Assembly (NCBI GenBank): GCA_025738555.1
Contig: JAOVFP010000022.1
Span: 1,178,001-1,242,000 of the forward strand
Source: Cyathus striatus
Lineage: Eukaryota > Basidiomycota > Agaricomycetes > Agaricales > Nidulariaceae
Length of the DNA: 64,000 nt
Direction of reading: 5' to 3'
Part shown: piece by piece, positions 48,756 to 60,110 of the stretch
Layout of the letters: each line of letters opens with the position of its first letter
Position numbering within the stretch: the first letter of the stretch is position 1
Notes under the pieces: model-generated
What the model saw: the letters and a program-made list of their open reading frames with translations, nothing else
Databases searched by the model: none
What the model was told of the DNA's origin: nothing
Made by a program: the position numbers and the translations under genes

Positions 48756-49934
48756 CTTACTTGTATATATTAAAGATGAAAACAGAAAATAAAAGCACAT
48801 TATGATGTAGCAGTACACTACACAACCTGGAGTGAAATAGTTGGTGAATGCATTGGGACAGTCATGTTGTATCACATGTGGGTATGACACATATCAACAA
48901 ATTCTGATGGGACCATCCAGAGCAAGTCTGGAGTTTGCGATCTGAATTCACTCACAGTTTGTTCTAGTGGACTTCAACAAACTAAGGCAAAAACGGACTG
49001 GACCAATTGAGTCCATGGTCAGTTCAGTCCATGCAGCAACACTACTGGCCACCAACTATTCCCACTACCTTTTTAGGTAGTAGGGTTTATGTGGGTCCTT
49101 GCCAGCTGGAAAGCACACTTTGCAGGCCAATCACTCAGCACTGCTTTGGATCAGAACCTGCTTGGTATGGTTAAAAATTTACCTTTGTTTGCACCCACCT
49201 GAACATTGCAGACATGGCTTCTACACTGTGTTGCTTTCATCAACTATATTTATATACCCTTTGGTGAGTACTCATAGGTACTCATACAGTGTTCTGTTAA
49301 GTTTCTCATTAACTATATTGTTTGCTGGGTGGCTGTACATCATCTGGTACTGTACAAACCAAATCAATTGGGCACCCCTTTGAGTGTGTGACAGGCCCAA
49401 ACCACAAAGTGATTTTAGCACATGAAAATTTGTAGTGTGATATACCAGAATTTTCAGCATTTTGAGCACTCAAGCTAGCCAAAAATGTGAATTAGTGCAT
49501 GTATTTTACTTGTAAAAGTACAGAACATTATAATCTAGCAAGAAATAGCTTTCAGAGAAGAAAAAATGCCCATAGACTAGTTATTTCTTCAATTCAGCAA
49601 TACTTTAGCCATATGATCACTAGATCATCACAGAGCATATCATAAAAACATGTTATATATGTTAAAATATATGATATGATATGTATATCCCAATGCTTAG
49701 GCTCTTCTAAATGACAACTTTCAAACTGTGACAAAGTTGTGACAAGAAAGGAAGATGTATTTAAGCATTTATATTTATAATTTAGACATAGTACATATAT
49801 TTCAACACTTAGAATACATGAAATATTATTATTATGCAGAAAGAATGAAGAGAAACACTCAGAATTTCACCTCACTGCATCAGTTTTATCCTGGGTCAAG
49901 ATTTTGGTCACTTTTGGTCACACTGTGTGATGTC
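48756..49934. other. Unassigned CpG-poor DNA
   Basis: Only short frames without recognisable domains. The GGACTGGAC-like patch near 49000 is noted with 45009-46265. Confidence 0.45.
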
Positions 49935-50396
49935 ATGCTCTGTAAAAAAGGAAGTGCATGGTAAAGTCATTGTTAGCTCTGAATTTATACATGTGTACAT
50001 GAATTTAGCATTAATGATCATATGCCTATAAGCAAATCTGATTTAAATGCTAAATTTTACCATATACAGGCCACTGAAATTGAATCTAACTACATAGTAT
50101 TGTGTGCTATACATGTATAAGTGTATGGTCCAAATTTTAAGAGAAAAAAGTAAGAGCTGAAATTGCTATATGTTTTTGAAATGTTTTCAGAACTTTTCAG
50201 TGTCACACTTGTTGTGACTAAGCCAAGGAAATTGTGACACCCTGAATTGTGACTGATAGCACACTTCTGACATGCACAGCTCATTTACATACCATTAACA
50301 GCTCATTGGCATGTCATTTGTAAGTCATTCATGCACAAATTTATAAATTCAGAGCTAACAATGACTTTACCATGCACTTCCTTTTTTACAGAGCAT
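49935..50396. mobile_element. MITE, 462 bp with ~58-bp terminal inverted repeats
   Basis: The left end ATGCTCTGTAAAAAAGGAAG continues through GTAAAGTCATTGTTAGCTCT to GAATTTATA. The right end is its inverse, running from TATAAATTCAGAGCTAAC to CTTCCTTTTTTACAGAGCAT. The repeats are nearly identical over about 55-58 bp. A TSD could not be settled, because bases adjoining both ends (GTGTGAT / ATCACAC) extend the symmetry imperfectly. No coding content. Confidence 0.8.
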
Positions 50397-53300
50397 CACA
50401 CTAAACACCATATAGGGATTGGAGACCCCCACTTGATATTGACATGATACAGTTGTTCATATCACATGCTTGTCACATAACCGACTGGCTATCAGTCTAA
50501 GGAGAGATAACAAAGTGTTGATTTGGCAATGATGACATCATGTGATTTGGATCTCACTTGAGCATGGGTGCTATTCATGCATCTAACCTATTGCCATCAC
50601 CACTATCCTCAGCAACATCCTCCCAACTCTCACCACCACTCATTTGACTTTTGTCCTCCCCACCTAACATATCAACCTCTCCCCATGTGACTCTTCTTTC
50701 GCATCCACCTCCTCAGGAACACCAGTAGCAACAGTACATATCTTGTCCCTGCTCAATCCTGATTCCCAACTCTTCCTCACCTCAGCTCCCAAGCAAGGGG
50801 TACCAGGTTGAAAGTTAAACCTTGTGTTCCCCACTATTGCTGCAAGCGATGCAAGAGGACAAGGGCAAGGGCAACAGCCACCATCTTCAAGCTTAAAGCT
50901 CTGCCAGAGAGGGCTCAGTGTGTGGAGTTTGAAGAAACCTTTAGTGGAGATTTATCTGCATCTCCTGCTTGTGGTTGGGTGCTATGATGCACTCTTCACC
51001 TGCATCAACTGAGCATTTGATTTTGTCACCTGGAAAAAGCACTAAGCCCTTCTGAAACCAGGATTCTCATTGTATGCCTGTTGAAGTTTCACAGGACTAA
51101 GTATCATCATGTAGCTTAATACAGCTCCTACGTCTTGGTGGGGTGCCACTGCCACTGTGGAGGTGGAGGAGGAGAGGCAGAGGCTGTTGTTGGGGTGGCT
51201 GTTGCAGGACATCCCAAGAGAGTGTTGATGAAGGAATAAGACAATGTTTGCATTGGTGTTCAAAAGGTTCATTTTTCCTTTGTTACTCAGCTCTTTGCTT
51301 CTCAAAACTGCTTTCATCTTCTTTAATTTACCATTCACTTTTTGCTCCTGTGCTCCTCTTACCCCCTTGTTGTTACTGCTTTTAGTTCCTGCTTCTTCAC
51401 CTCCTCCCCTTTTCATGTCTCCCTCTTGTTCACCTTCTTCTTACCTTTTGGTGTCCTCTATCCTTGCCCTGAGCTGACACCCCCCTCCACAGCGCATTCT
51501 AAAGGCATAGACCAAACATGGGAAGCTCTCAAGTATGGAGTTGCTTTGTGGATTTGGTCCCCTATACCTGGTCTCATGCCCACCACAATGTTAGTGTTGG
51601 ATGCTCAGAGGGTTATTGCCAATGTTGATGTGTGTTTCCTTTTCCTTTTTGGTTTTAGTTTGGGGTTGTGGGATTTAGGGTTGAGTTTCACTAGCATGGT
51701 GGTACAGTCTTCAATGTTGCACCTTGTGTTATGCTGTAACAATGTTTGCTGTTGTCTACATTCCATTCCTCCCTTCGCACATGTGTTCTTCCCTTCACTG
51801 ACATCCAATGTTCTTGTCTTCTCCATTTCTCCCTTCTTTTCTTGTCTTCCTTCATCACATTCTCTTGTCATATCTCGTTCATGACACTAACCTGCCACTC
51901 TAGATAAACTGTTTGGCATCTCTATGTTTTATGAAGTGCTGTGCAGAGGTTTTACTCAGCATGGGGTTGGATGTGAAGGGGGCTGGGGATGTCATTGGTG
52001 AGGAGTTAAGTGGGCCTTAAGGTGGCATGGGGAGTATGTTTTTCCCTGGCATTTACTGACCTTCTTCTCACTTTTGCTGAACTCTCAATCACAGATATGC
52101 TCATTTACACTTGCACTTGCCTCTGATCATTTAAACATGTCCCAGAGTTCCTACAAAAGAACTACCACTGCCACCTCCTGAAACAATACCTCAAGTGGGA
52201 CAAGATTCTGAGAGAGATTGCTGGCTTGGATATCAATTTGTGGGATACACTTGAGATGTTTGGTGTATGTCCCTTCCCCCTCTCCTCACATTTTTTTACC
52301 ATGTACTAATGTTGACATATGTAGGTATCCATACAATTAGAATTCTGAAGCCAATACAGGAACATGAGAAGCAGAGATGAAATTATGAGGATGCTATCCT
52401 TGAGCATTTCACTCGACACTCTTAGAGAGGGGGATAATGCACTGCAAATGCACTATGTCTTACACAAGATTCTCCAGCTGCAGGGTGCCTGGAATGTATG
52501 TCCCCACTATGTATAATTCCTTATCAGAGGCTAGTAGGTCATTGGTGATTGATAGGTTTCTAGGGTCTTCAAAGGAGGGTGATGAGCAATAAGCATCAGA
52601 GGTGGCTGTCACCTGAGCTGCATTATCAGAGGATGGCAATGCAGAGGAATGAGAGGGGTTGTTAGAACATCCTTTTCATTAGTTTCATAAGTTTCTATCT
52701 TATTGCTTCAGCATGCTCTGACACCTGCTGTAGTTACCCTCCCTCTTTGGTTGCTTACCCCCATTGTCTTGGTGCTGTGGGGTACCCAAGCAAACCTGAA
52801 GGCTTGTTCTTCACAGTGTTTAATGCAATGTGGCACCCCATCCTGGGTGTGAACATTGCCATTGGTTTATGGTTATGGGATTGTCAAGAAGGGGGAGTCA
52901 GAAGGTCAACCATAGAATGTTGGCACAGAGAGCAAGATACAGGGATTCAGGGAGATGTTACTTTGTATGTTGCCTTTTTACTCTCTGTAGCTTTTCTGAT
53001 GTATATTGCAGACATAATGTTACTCAGATAGTGTCTTTCCCTCTCAAAGCAGGACACAAATTACAATGTCTTAGTCTTGTGTACTGAGCTGATGGGCTAT
53101 CATTACATCAAGTTGTTGGATGCACTCAAGCAGTGGTTTAAGGCATATGTGGACCCCATGATGCAAGTTGTCAGTGCAATGCACCAGATTCAGAAGAAGG
53201 ATCTTTTTCTTGGTGAGTTTGTCATGTAGTGATGAGATTTAGGCTGACTGTTGTTCATAGTCACTGGAACATTACAATCCCCCAACTATGCTTGCTATAG

Positions 53301-53674
53301 TCATCCTGATGGCCAAGTACATTGTTCCCCTCTTTTGTATCTGATGATGCTAATGCATTGAGCAGGCTCACTTTAACATATTCACATCTCTCAAGAAGGA
53401 CCAACTGTGGGGATCAGTTACAACTGATTCACTTGTGCTAAGGGGCTCTTGCACACAGAATGCACTGACACTACTTGTGTTTGTGCAAGCAAAATATCTG
53501 ATAATGTGGGACAGTGGGATTTGGTTCTCTTTGCACATTTGAGGTTTAAGTCTGATGTGTTGGACTCCACTTCCATTTAATTTCTAGCACTAGTCATTAC
53601 ACACCAGTTTTAGGGACTCTTTAAGGTACCAAATCATTACAATGTTTGAACTTTTGTAGCTTGCAACTTCATAA
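50397..53674. other. CpG-depleted DNA with unrecognised coding-like scraps
   Basis: Several short plus-strand stretches look like decayed exons, for example KWDKILREIAGLDINLWDTL (about 52200) and LCTELMGYHYIKLLDALKQW (about 53080). They are interrupted by stops and I cannot assign a family. The order along one strand suggests one large decayed gene or transposon, about 50.8-53.2 kb. No element ends were found. Confidence 0.35.
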
Positions 53675-53809
53675 GTGTTAGCCAGAATGATCATAAAAAT
53701 GAAGTGTTTTATGATTGCCACAATCTTCTATCTCATGATTGCCTATTTGTATGGCATATTCACATATTATTAGTAGGTGTAATAGTAGTGATCATAAGTG
53801 ATCATTGGG

Positions 53810-54205
53810 TGTTTCTAGGGCTTATTGGTTTGTTATTAGTATATATTTCTATAGGTGATCATAGGTGATCATTGATTGTTTCAAGGGTATATTAGCTTAT
53901 TATTAGTAGGTGATCATAGGTGATCATTGATTGTTTCAAGTGCATATTAGCTTATTATTAGTAAGTGATCATAGGTGATCATAGGTGATCATTGATTGTC
54001 TCAAGGGCATATTAGCTTATTATTAGTATATATGACTCTATAGGCAATCATAAGTGATCATTGATTTTTTCTAATTGAATATTACTATTGTAGGACTGTA
54101 TTGGGTGATCATAAACAATCATTGATTACTACTAATTGAATATTACTATTTATGAATGTATTGGGTGATCATAAACAATCATTGGTTAATACTAATTGAA
54201 TAATT
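53810..54205. repeat. Arm subrepeats, ~55-65-bp units (left arm)
   Basis: At least four units contain GGTGATCATTGATTGTTTCA followed by AGCTTATTATTAGTA, then two units contain GGGTGATCATAAACAATCAT followed by TACTAATTGAATA. The inverse of the same series is at about 58080-58370 in the right arm. Confidence 0.8.
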
Positions 54206-54224
54206 GCTACTATACCTCATGTCA

Positions 54225-54725
54225 CATTTGTCACGTTCTTTGCACATGTCACATATTTCTCGCGCTCCTTATATTTCCCACGCATCATGATTGTCACATT
54301 CTTCACACATGTCACACATTTCCAGCCATGTCACAAACTTCCTGTGCTCCATATCATTCCCATGCTCTAGATAATTCCTGCATATCACATATGTCATGTT
54401 CATCCAGTGTGTCACATATTTCTCGCGTGTCACATATTTCCCGCGCATCACACATTTCCCGCGCGTCACATACTTCCCACGCTTCACTTAATTCCCGCGC
54501 GTCACGTTCTTCCCATGCGTCACATATTTCCCACATGTCACGATTGTCACGCGTTTATGCCCGTCACATTGTGACATATTTCTAATGTGTCACGATTGTC
54601 ACGCGATTACACGTGTCACATTTGTGACATAATGCTAGCGCGTCACGATTGTCACGTGTTGATACTGTCACATTTGTCACATGTTTATGCTGTAACATAT
54701 TTCCATCATGTCATGATTGTCATGT
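54225..54725. repeat. ~18-bp minisatellite, left arm
   Basis: Units approximate CACATATTTCCCGCGCGT, for example at 54410-54540, with variants CACATTTGT and CACGATTGT. Many units keep CpG (CGCGCG, CACGCG). The right arm (57600-58050) has the inverse units, but mostly with CA/TG where the left arm has CG. Confidence 0.8.
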
Positions 54726-55244
54726 AAGAAGAAGGGTTGTGAGATACCTAACACTTAACTCTGAAGAGAAGCAAACCACATGTCCTGTTTCTGGTACATC
54801 TGTATCCTCCTTCAAATTGTCACAGCTGCAGATTAAGTATCTGAAAGCATAGAGCAAATCATAAAAAGGAGAGGAAATGAATATGCACTTGTAGAATTGA
54901 CAGTTGTAACACAGAATATGACAATTATAAAGTTTTGGAAGTATAACTGTAATAAGAAACTAGATTGAAGGATGTAGAGTGTATATACAGTTGGAGTCTT
55001 AGTCCTATTAAGAGTGTAAAAGAAACTTGAAAGTGGGATGGTATGGGATGTTTTACAATCAAGACTGGAGATGTGATAAAGTAACAAAATAATAATTAAA
55101 TAATTAGTTTAGGTGTAAACAATGATGGGGTTATTACAATGGTATTGAAAACATGTTCCAACAAAACAGAGATGCACATATGGTTAAAGAACCATGCACA
55201 TTTAACAAATATGAATGGATAGGAGCTCTTTACACTTAGCCATG

Positions 55245-55470
55245 TGTTCTGTACGGATCCGCGCGGAATCCGTGCGGAATCCGTACGGAATTTTCGGAAT
55301 CCGTGCGGAATCTGCACAGATTTTTTTCATTTTGGCAGAGGTTTTTTTGGGTCTGTACAGATTCCGCACAGATTCCGAAAATTCCGTACGGATTACGCAG
55401 AATTCCTCGGAATTCCGCATTACAGACCTGAAAATTCTGTACAGATTCTGTACAGAATCTGTACAGAATT
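55245..55470. repeat. CpG-rich block of short palindromes (CCGTACGGA type)
   Basis: Variants of ATCCGTGCGGAATCCGTACG recur on both strands (GATCCGCGCGGAATCCGTGC, TCCGTACGGAATTTTCGGAA, TTCCGTACGGATTACGCAG). It is much richer in CpG than the surrounding DNA. A shorter related block is at 56785-56945. Confidence 0.75.
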
Positions 55471-55489
55471 TTATTATACTTATTTCCTT

Positions 55490-56760
55490 GCATGTGACAC
55501 TCTGCATTAAGCATGACACTAGGTGTTGAGTGTGATACTAGGTGTTGAGTGTGACACTATACATTAAATGTGACACTATAAGCGTGACACTAGGTGTTGA
55601 GGGTGATACCAGGTGTTGAGTGTGACACTATACATTAAATGTGACACTATAAGCGTGACACTAGGTGTTGAGTGTGACACTATACATTAAATGTGACACT
55701 ATAAGCGTGACACTAGGTGTTGAGGGTGATACCAGGTGTTGAGTGTGACACTATACGTTAAATGTGACACTATAAGCGTGACACTAGGTGTTGAGTGTGA
55801 CACTATACATTAAATGTGACACTAGGTGTTGAGTGTGATACTAGGTGTTGAGTGTGACACTAGGTGTTGAGGGTGATACTAGGTGTTGAGTGTGACACTA
55901 TACATTAAATGTGACACTATAAGCGTGACACTAGGTGTTGAGGGTGATACTAGGTGTTGAGTGTGACACTATGCATTAAGTGTGACACTATGCATTAAGC
56001 GTGACACTAGGTGTTGAGTGTGACACTATGCATTAAGCGTGACACTATGCATTAAGCGTGACACTAGGTGTTGAGTGTGACACTATGCATTAAGCGTGAC
56101 ACTATGCATTAAGCGTGACACTATGCATTAAGCGTGACACTAGGTGTTGAGTGTGACACTAGGTATTGAGTGTGACTAAGCGTGACACTAAGTGTTGAGT
56201 GTGATACTATACATTAAACATGACACTATGCATTAAGTGTGACACTAGGTGTTGAGTGTGACTAAGCGTGACACTATGCATTAAGTGTGACATTAAGCGT
56301 TGAGTGTGACACTAGGTGTTGAGTGTGACACTAGGTGTTGAGTGTGACACTAGGTGTTGAGTGTGACACTAGGTGTTGAGTGTGACACTAGGTGTTGAGT
56401 GTGACTAAGCGTGACACTAAGTGTTGAGTGTGACACTAAGCGTTGGGTGTGACACTAAGTGTTGAGTGTGACACTAAACATTGAGTGTGACACTAAGCGT
56501 TGAGTGTGACTAAGCGTGACACTAAGTGTTGAGTGTGATACTATACATTAAACATGACACTATGCATTAAGTGTGACACTAAGCATTGAGTGTGACAGTA
56601 TGCATTAAGCATGACAGTATGCATTAAGTGTGACATTATACATTAAACATAACACTATGCATTAAGTGTGATACTATGCATTGAGAATGATACTATATAT
56701 TGAGTGTATCATGGATTTTGTATAGTGTGACACTTTTCACCTAGGGTTACACTTGACATG
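55490..56760. repeat. 19-bp minisatellite, about 65 units
   Basis: The tract alternates units such as GTGTGACACTAGGTGTTGA and GTGTGACACTATGCATTAA or GCGTGACACTATGCATTAA, with shorter GTGTGACTAA insertions. Higher-order blocks of several units are themselves repeated, for example 55565-55700 against 55620-55760. It is non-coding on both strands in any consistent frame. Confidence 0.9.
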
Positions 56761-56784
56761 TGTGACAAGGCAGCAATGCATAAA

Positions 56785-56945
56785 TCCACACAGAATCCAT
56801 GCAGAATATGTATGGAATCCATATAGAATAATCACCTCTAATGATAATAATAGCTACTATATAAATTCTGTATGGTATCTATACAGGTCTGTACGGGTCT
56901 GTACGGATCCGTGCGGATCCGTACAGATCCGTACAGACCTCTTGG
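56785..56945. repeat. Second palindrome block (GGATCCGTACAGATCC type)
   Basis: Tandem variants of GGTCTGTACGGATCCGTGCG and GATCCGTACAGATCCGTACA occur at about 56885-56940, with decayed copies from 56785. It flanks the 19-bp minisatellite on the side opposite to 55245-55470. Confidence 0.7.
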
Positions 56946-57599
56946 GGGAGTGTAAATTACTGATGGATAGTGAATATATATAGTTCCACATTACATGAAA
57001 CTTACACATCTCAACCTTTAGATGATTATGATTCTTGCATCAGTTATTGGTTATATTAATATCTTCAATACACATTACTGAATCACATAACTGCTTACTC
57101 TATATAACTACTTGATAGATTTCTATGTTTTATTAAAATGGGGAGGTAATGAAAACTATCCTATTGTGTCTCAATCACTTTCACTTCTACATACTCTTTG
57201 AGTATTAGTGTTTATTCCTATATTTGACCTGTACTTGTTTGCACTTTCTTGTTTAGTGGCTGTTGTTTACTCACTTTCCTGTTCTTTGACTTAGTGTTGA
57301 TTATGTCATTGCTTTCTTTTCTTGTTCTCTTTACTGAAGGGCCCCTTTTTCCCTTCTCCCCTTTTGCCTAATAAAACTTAATATCATTTCTCCATAGTAA
57401 TGGACTGAGAGTTAAATGTGGTGTCACTCAGTACTCTGATTCCTAGATCATGAAAGGTATGGGAACAACCATTAATATGTTTGATCAACTCATCTATAGG
57501 TTGAATGGTGTATAACACCTTCAGACTGTTTGAACCACCATTGACTGATTATGCCAACACTAGTGTGGACCAATGTGACATGTGTAAAAGTGTGACAAT

Positions 57600-58060
57600 C
57601 ATGACATGCTAAGGATATGTCACATATGTGATGGGCATAAATGCGTGACAATTGTGACATGCTAGCATTATGTCACAAATGTAATGGGCATTAAAGCGTA
57701 ACATGCAGGAAATATGTGATGCACAGGAAGAACATGATGTGCAGGAATTAAGTGAAGTGCAGGAAGTATGTGACATGTGGGAAATATGTGACACACAAGA
57801 AATATGTGACATGCAAGAAATATGTGACATGCAAGAAATATGTGACATGCAAGAAATATGTGACACACCAGAAGAACGTGACATACATAATGTGCAGGAA
57901 TTATCTAGAGTGCAGGAATGATATGGAGCGTGGGAATTATGAGAAGCGCGGGAAGTTTGTGACACAGCTGGAAATGTGTGACACATGTGAAGAATGTGAC
58001 AATCGTAATGTGTGGGAAATATGTGACACATGCAAAGAATGTGACAAATGTGACATGAGG
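57600..58060. repeat. ~18-bp minisatellite, right arm (inverse of left arm)
   Basis: Units such as GTGACATGCAAGAAATAT recur almost exactly at about 57805-57860, then less regularly. It is the inverted counterpart of 54225-54725 with most CpG lost. Confidence 0.8.
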
Positions 58061-58766
58061 TACAATAGCAATTATCCAATTAGTAGTAACCAATGATTGT
58101 TTATGATCACCCAATACATTCATAAATAGTAATATTCAATTAGTAGTAATCAATGATTGTTTATGATCACCCAATACAGTCCTACAATAGTAATATTCAA
58201 TTAGAAAAAATCAATGATCACCTATGATCACCTACTAATAATAAGCTAATATGCACTTGAAACAATCAATGATCACCTATGATCACCTACTAATAATAAG
58301 CTAATATACCCTTGAAACAATCAATGATCACCTATGATCACCTATAGAAATATATACTAATAACAAACCAATAAGCCCTAGAAACACCCAATGATCACTT
58401 ATGATCACTACTATTACACCTACTAATAATATGTGAATATGCCATACAAATAGGCAATCATGAGATAGAAGATTGTGGCAATCATAAAACACTTCATTTT
58501 TATGATCATTTTGGCTAACACCACCCACTCGCAACTTGTACACACATAACTGACCGAAAATTGTCTTGTCTTGAAAGTAATTGATTAATTATTCTGTATA
58601 TTAGAGAGTATGACAATGATTATTACTTCAATCTGGAGCTGTATTTATCCAAGAAGTCATTATTAAACCTCCACACCTTAGTTTCCCCTAACTGTCTCAA
58701 AGAAACAACATTTGCAGTGGATGGGACATTGGGATAGTCAACCACCATTGAATTTCCAGTCCCTTT

Positions 58767-59402
58767 TGTCATATCCCATATCGCCTACCTCCAGACCCCT
58801 ATGCTCTTACTCCGCCTTTCCCTTTGTTTACTCCGGACTTTGATTATGCTCTTAATATTACTTATTGATTACTGTACATAGATTACTCTCGTTTCCTTTC
58901 TTCCGTTCTACTGAGCTATCCCCTCAGTATTGTAGTATACATCTCATAGTGAGTCACTTATCATTCTTAAGTGCACCACTATCAGTTTTACTTTACACTG
59001 CCATATGCGCTCACTTCTCCGATGCATTTTATTATGTTTAATTAGTTATAGTCTTCATTCTACGTACGCCTACCCTGACCGTACTTCTCCGCTGGCCTTT
59101 ACTTACTCCGAGTCTCTAGTATTTAAGTAGTACTCGATTTGTACTTTGACTTCAGTTTCATATTGAACTACGTCCTCACCCTTTCGTCTGACTTGAGTTA
59201 CACCTCTCGTCTTCTCCGAAGGGCTTGCCCTTACTCCGAAATCCAGGACTGGGAATCCCAGGGGCACAGCACATAAGCTGAAGCCGAAGTCCTACCCCCT
59301 GAGTTGTCATTCTCCGCCTTCGTCTATTACTCACCCCTCGTTTCTCCGCAGTCACCCTCTCGTACTCCACCGCCAAGTCAGGCTAGGGGCACGGTCGTGA
59401 CA
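58767..59402 (+). mobile_element. Solo LTR (TGTCA...TGACA), TSD CCTTT
   Basis: This 636-bp element begins TGTCATATCCCATATCGCC and ends GGGCACGGTCGTGACA. Perfect 5-bp duplications CCTTT lie at 58762-58766 and 59403-59407. It keeps many CpGs and is therefore probably a recent insertion. It shares CAGGGGCACAGCACATAAGC-like sequence with the 0.77-kb LTRs near 9-12 kb, so the families are related. No internal retrotransposon sequence is present. Confidence 0.93.
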
Positions 59403-59451
59403 CCTTTCCACGACCCAGTAAGTTTTTAAGAAACACTGCAATGACTGTTGA

Positions 59452-60105
59452 TGTCACATCCCATTCCAATCACTAAGGATTGAACCACAGGAGAAAGTCT
59501 AATGATGAAGGTATAGCATGTAAGTAAGGACTCAGGAGTAAAGAACAATGTATGAGAGTAATGGAATGTTGGCTTCAACTTATGTGTTGCACCCTTTGAA
59601 CTTCTCATTCCATATTTAGAAGAAGGCAGAGTTGATGATGATAACTCAGAGTTGGGACAAGTCCCAAGTGAAGGAAGGGGTATTAACATAGTTGATTCAA
59701 AACTGTAGTCTACTTACAATATGAAGTAGTTTATATAATAATTACTTTGTCCTGGATGTGGAGGGAGTTAGTGTCTATGGGTTTGTGGCATACTGGGGGA
59801 TAAGTAACTCCAGAGAATGTAGACTACTGTAGACTAGTTCCAACACCGAAAGTAATGGTAAGATCAAAGAACAGGGTAAAACTAATGGAGACTGGAGTTA
59901 TGGAATGAACTAGAAGGAATGGAAAGGTATAGAATGAATAGTAGTAATAAAGGGAAGGGACAAGTAAACAATGACAAGTAAACATTAAGTAAGTAAGAGT
60001 TCTATATATAACAAATGTATACAGTCTGGAGGAAACATACAATCCTTGGATGAAAACATAACATTGACTTGCATTGGTCCTAGGGGCTTTGTCACAGATA
60101 TGACA
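59452..60105 (-). mobile_element. Solo LTR (TGTCA...TGACA), TSD GTTGA
   Basis: This 654-bp minus-strand element begins TGTCATATCTGTGACAAAG and ends GGGATGTGACA. Perfect 5-bp duplications GTTGA lie at 59447-59451 and 60106-60110. It is of the same family as 58767-59402 but more CpG-depleted, hence probably older. Only 49 bp separate the two, in opposite orientation. Confidence 0.93.
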
Positions 60106-60110
60106 GTTGA

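Larger units (their letters stand above)
53675..58521. mobile_element. 4.85-kb fold-back structure with minisatellite arms and core
   Basis: The left arm (about 53675-54725) and right arm (about 57578-58521) are inverted copies. The left begins GTGTTAGCCAGAATGATCAT, and the right ends ATGATCATTTTGGCTAACAC. The match continues inward for roughly 0.9 kb, clearly homologous though diverged. Between them lie unique DNA, GC-rich palindrome blocks and a long 19-bp minisatellite. GCAACTT occurs 5 bp outside the left arm (53663-53669) and 9 bp outside the right arm (58531-58537), a possible but imperfectly placed target duplication. Long inverted ends recall Mutator-type or fold-back elements, but no transposase was seen. 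Confidence 0.7.

Noticed and set aside
54196..54585. Open frame of repeated ISRASH-type peptides in the fold-back arm (and its mirror at 57609-58079)
   Set aside because: It is produced by the 18-bp minisatellite, whose period divides by three, so all frames stay open; no start context or other coding evidence.
54410..56760. Possible CRISPR-like repeat arrays
   Set aside because: Units are contiguous with no unique spacers, and the DNA is fungal nuclear.
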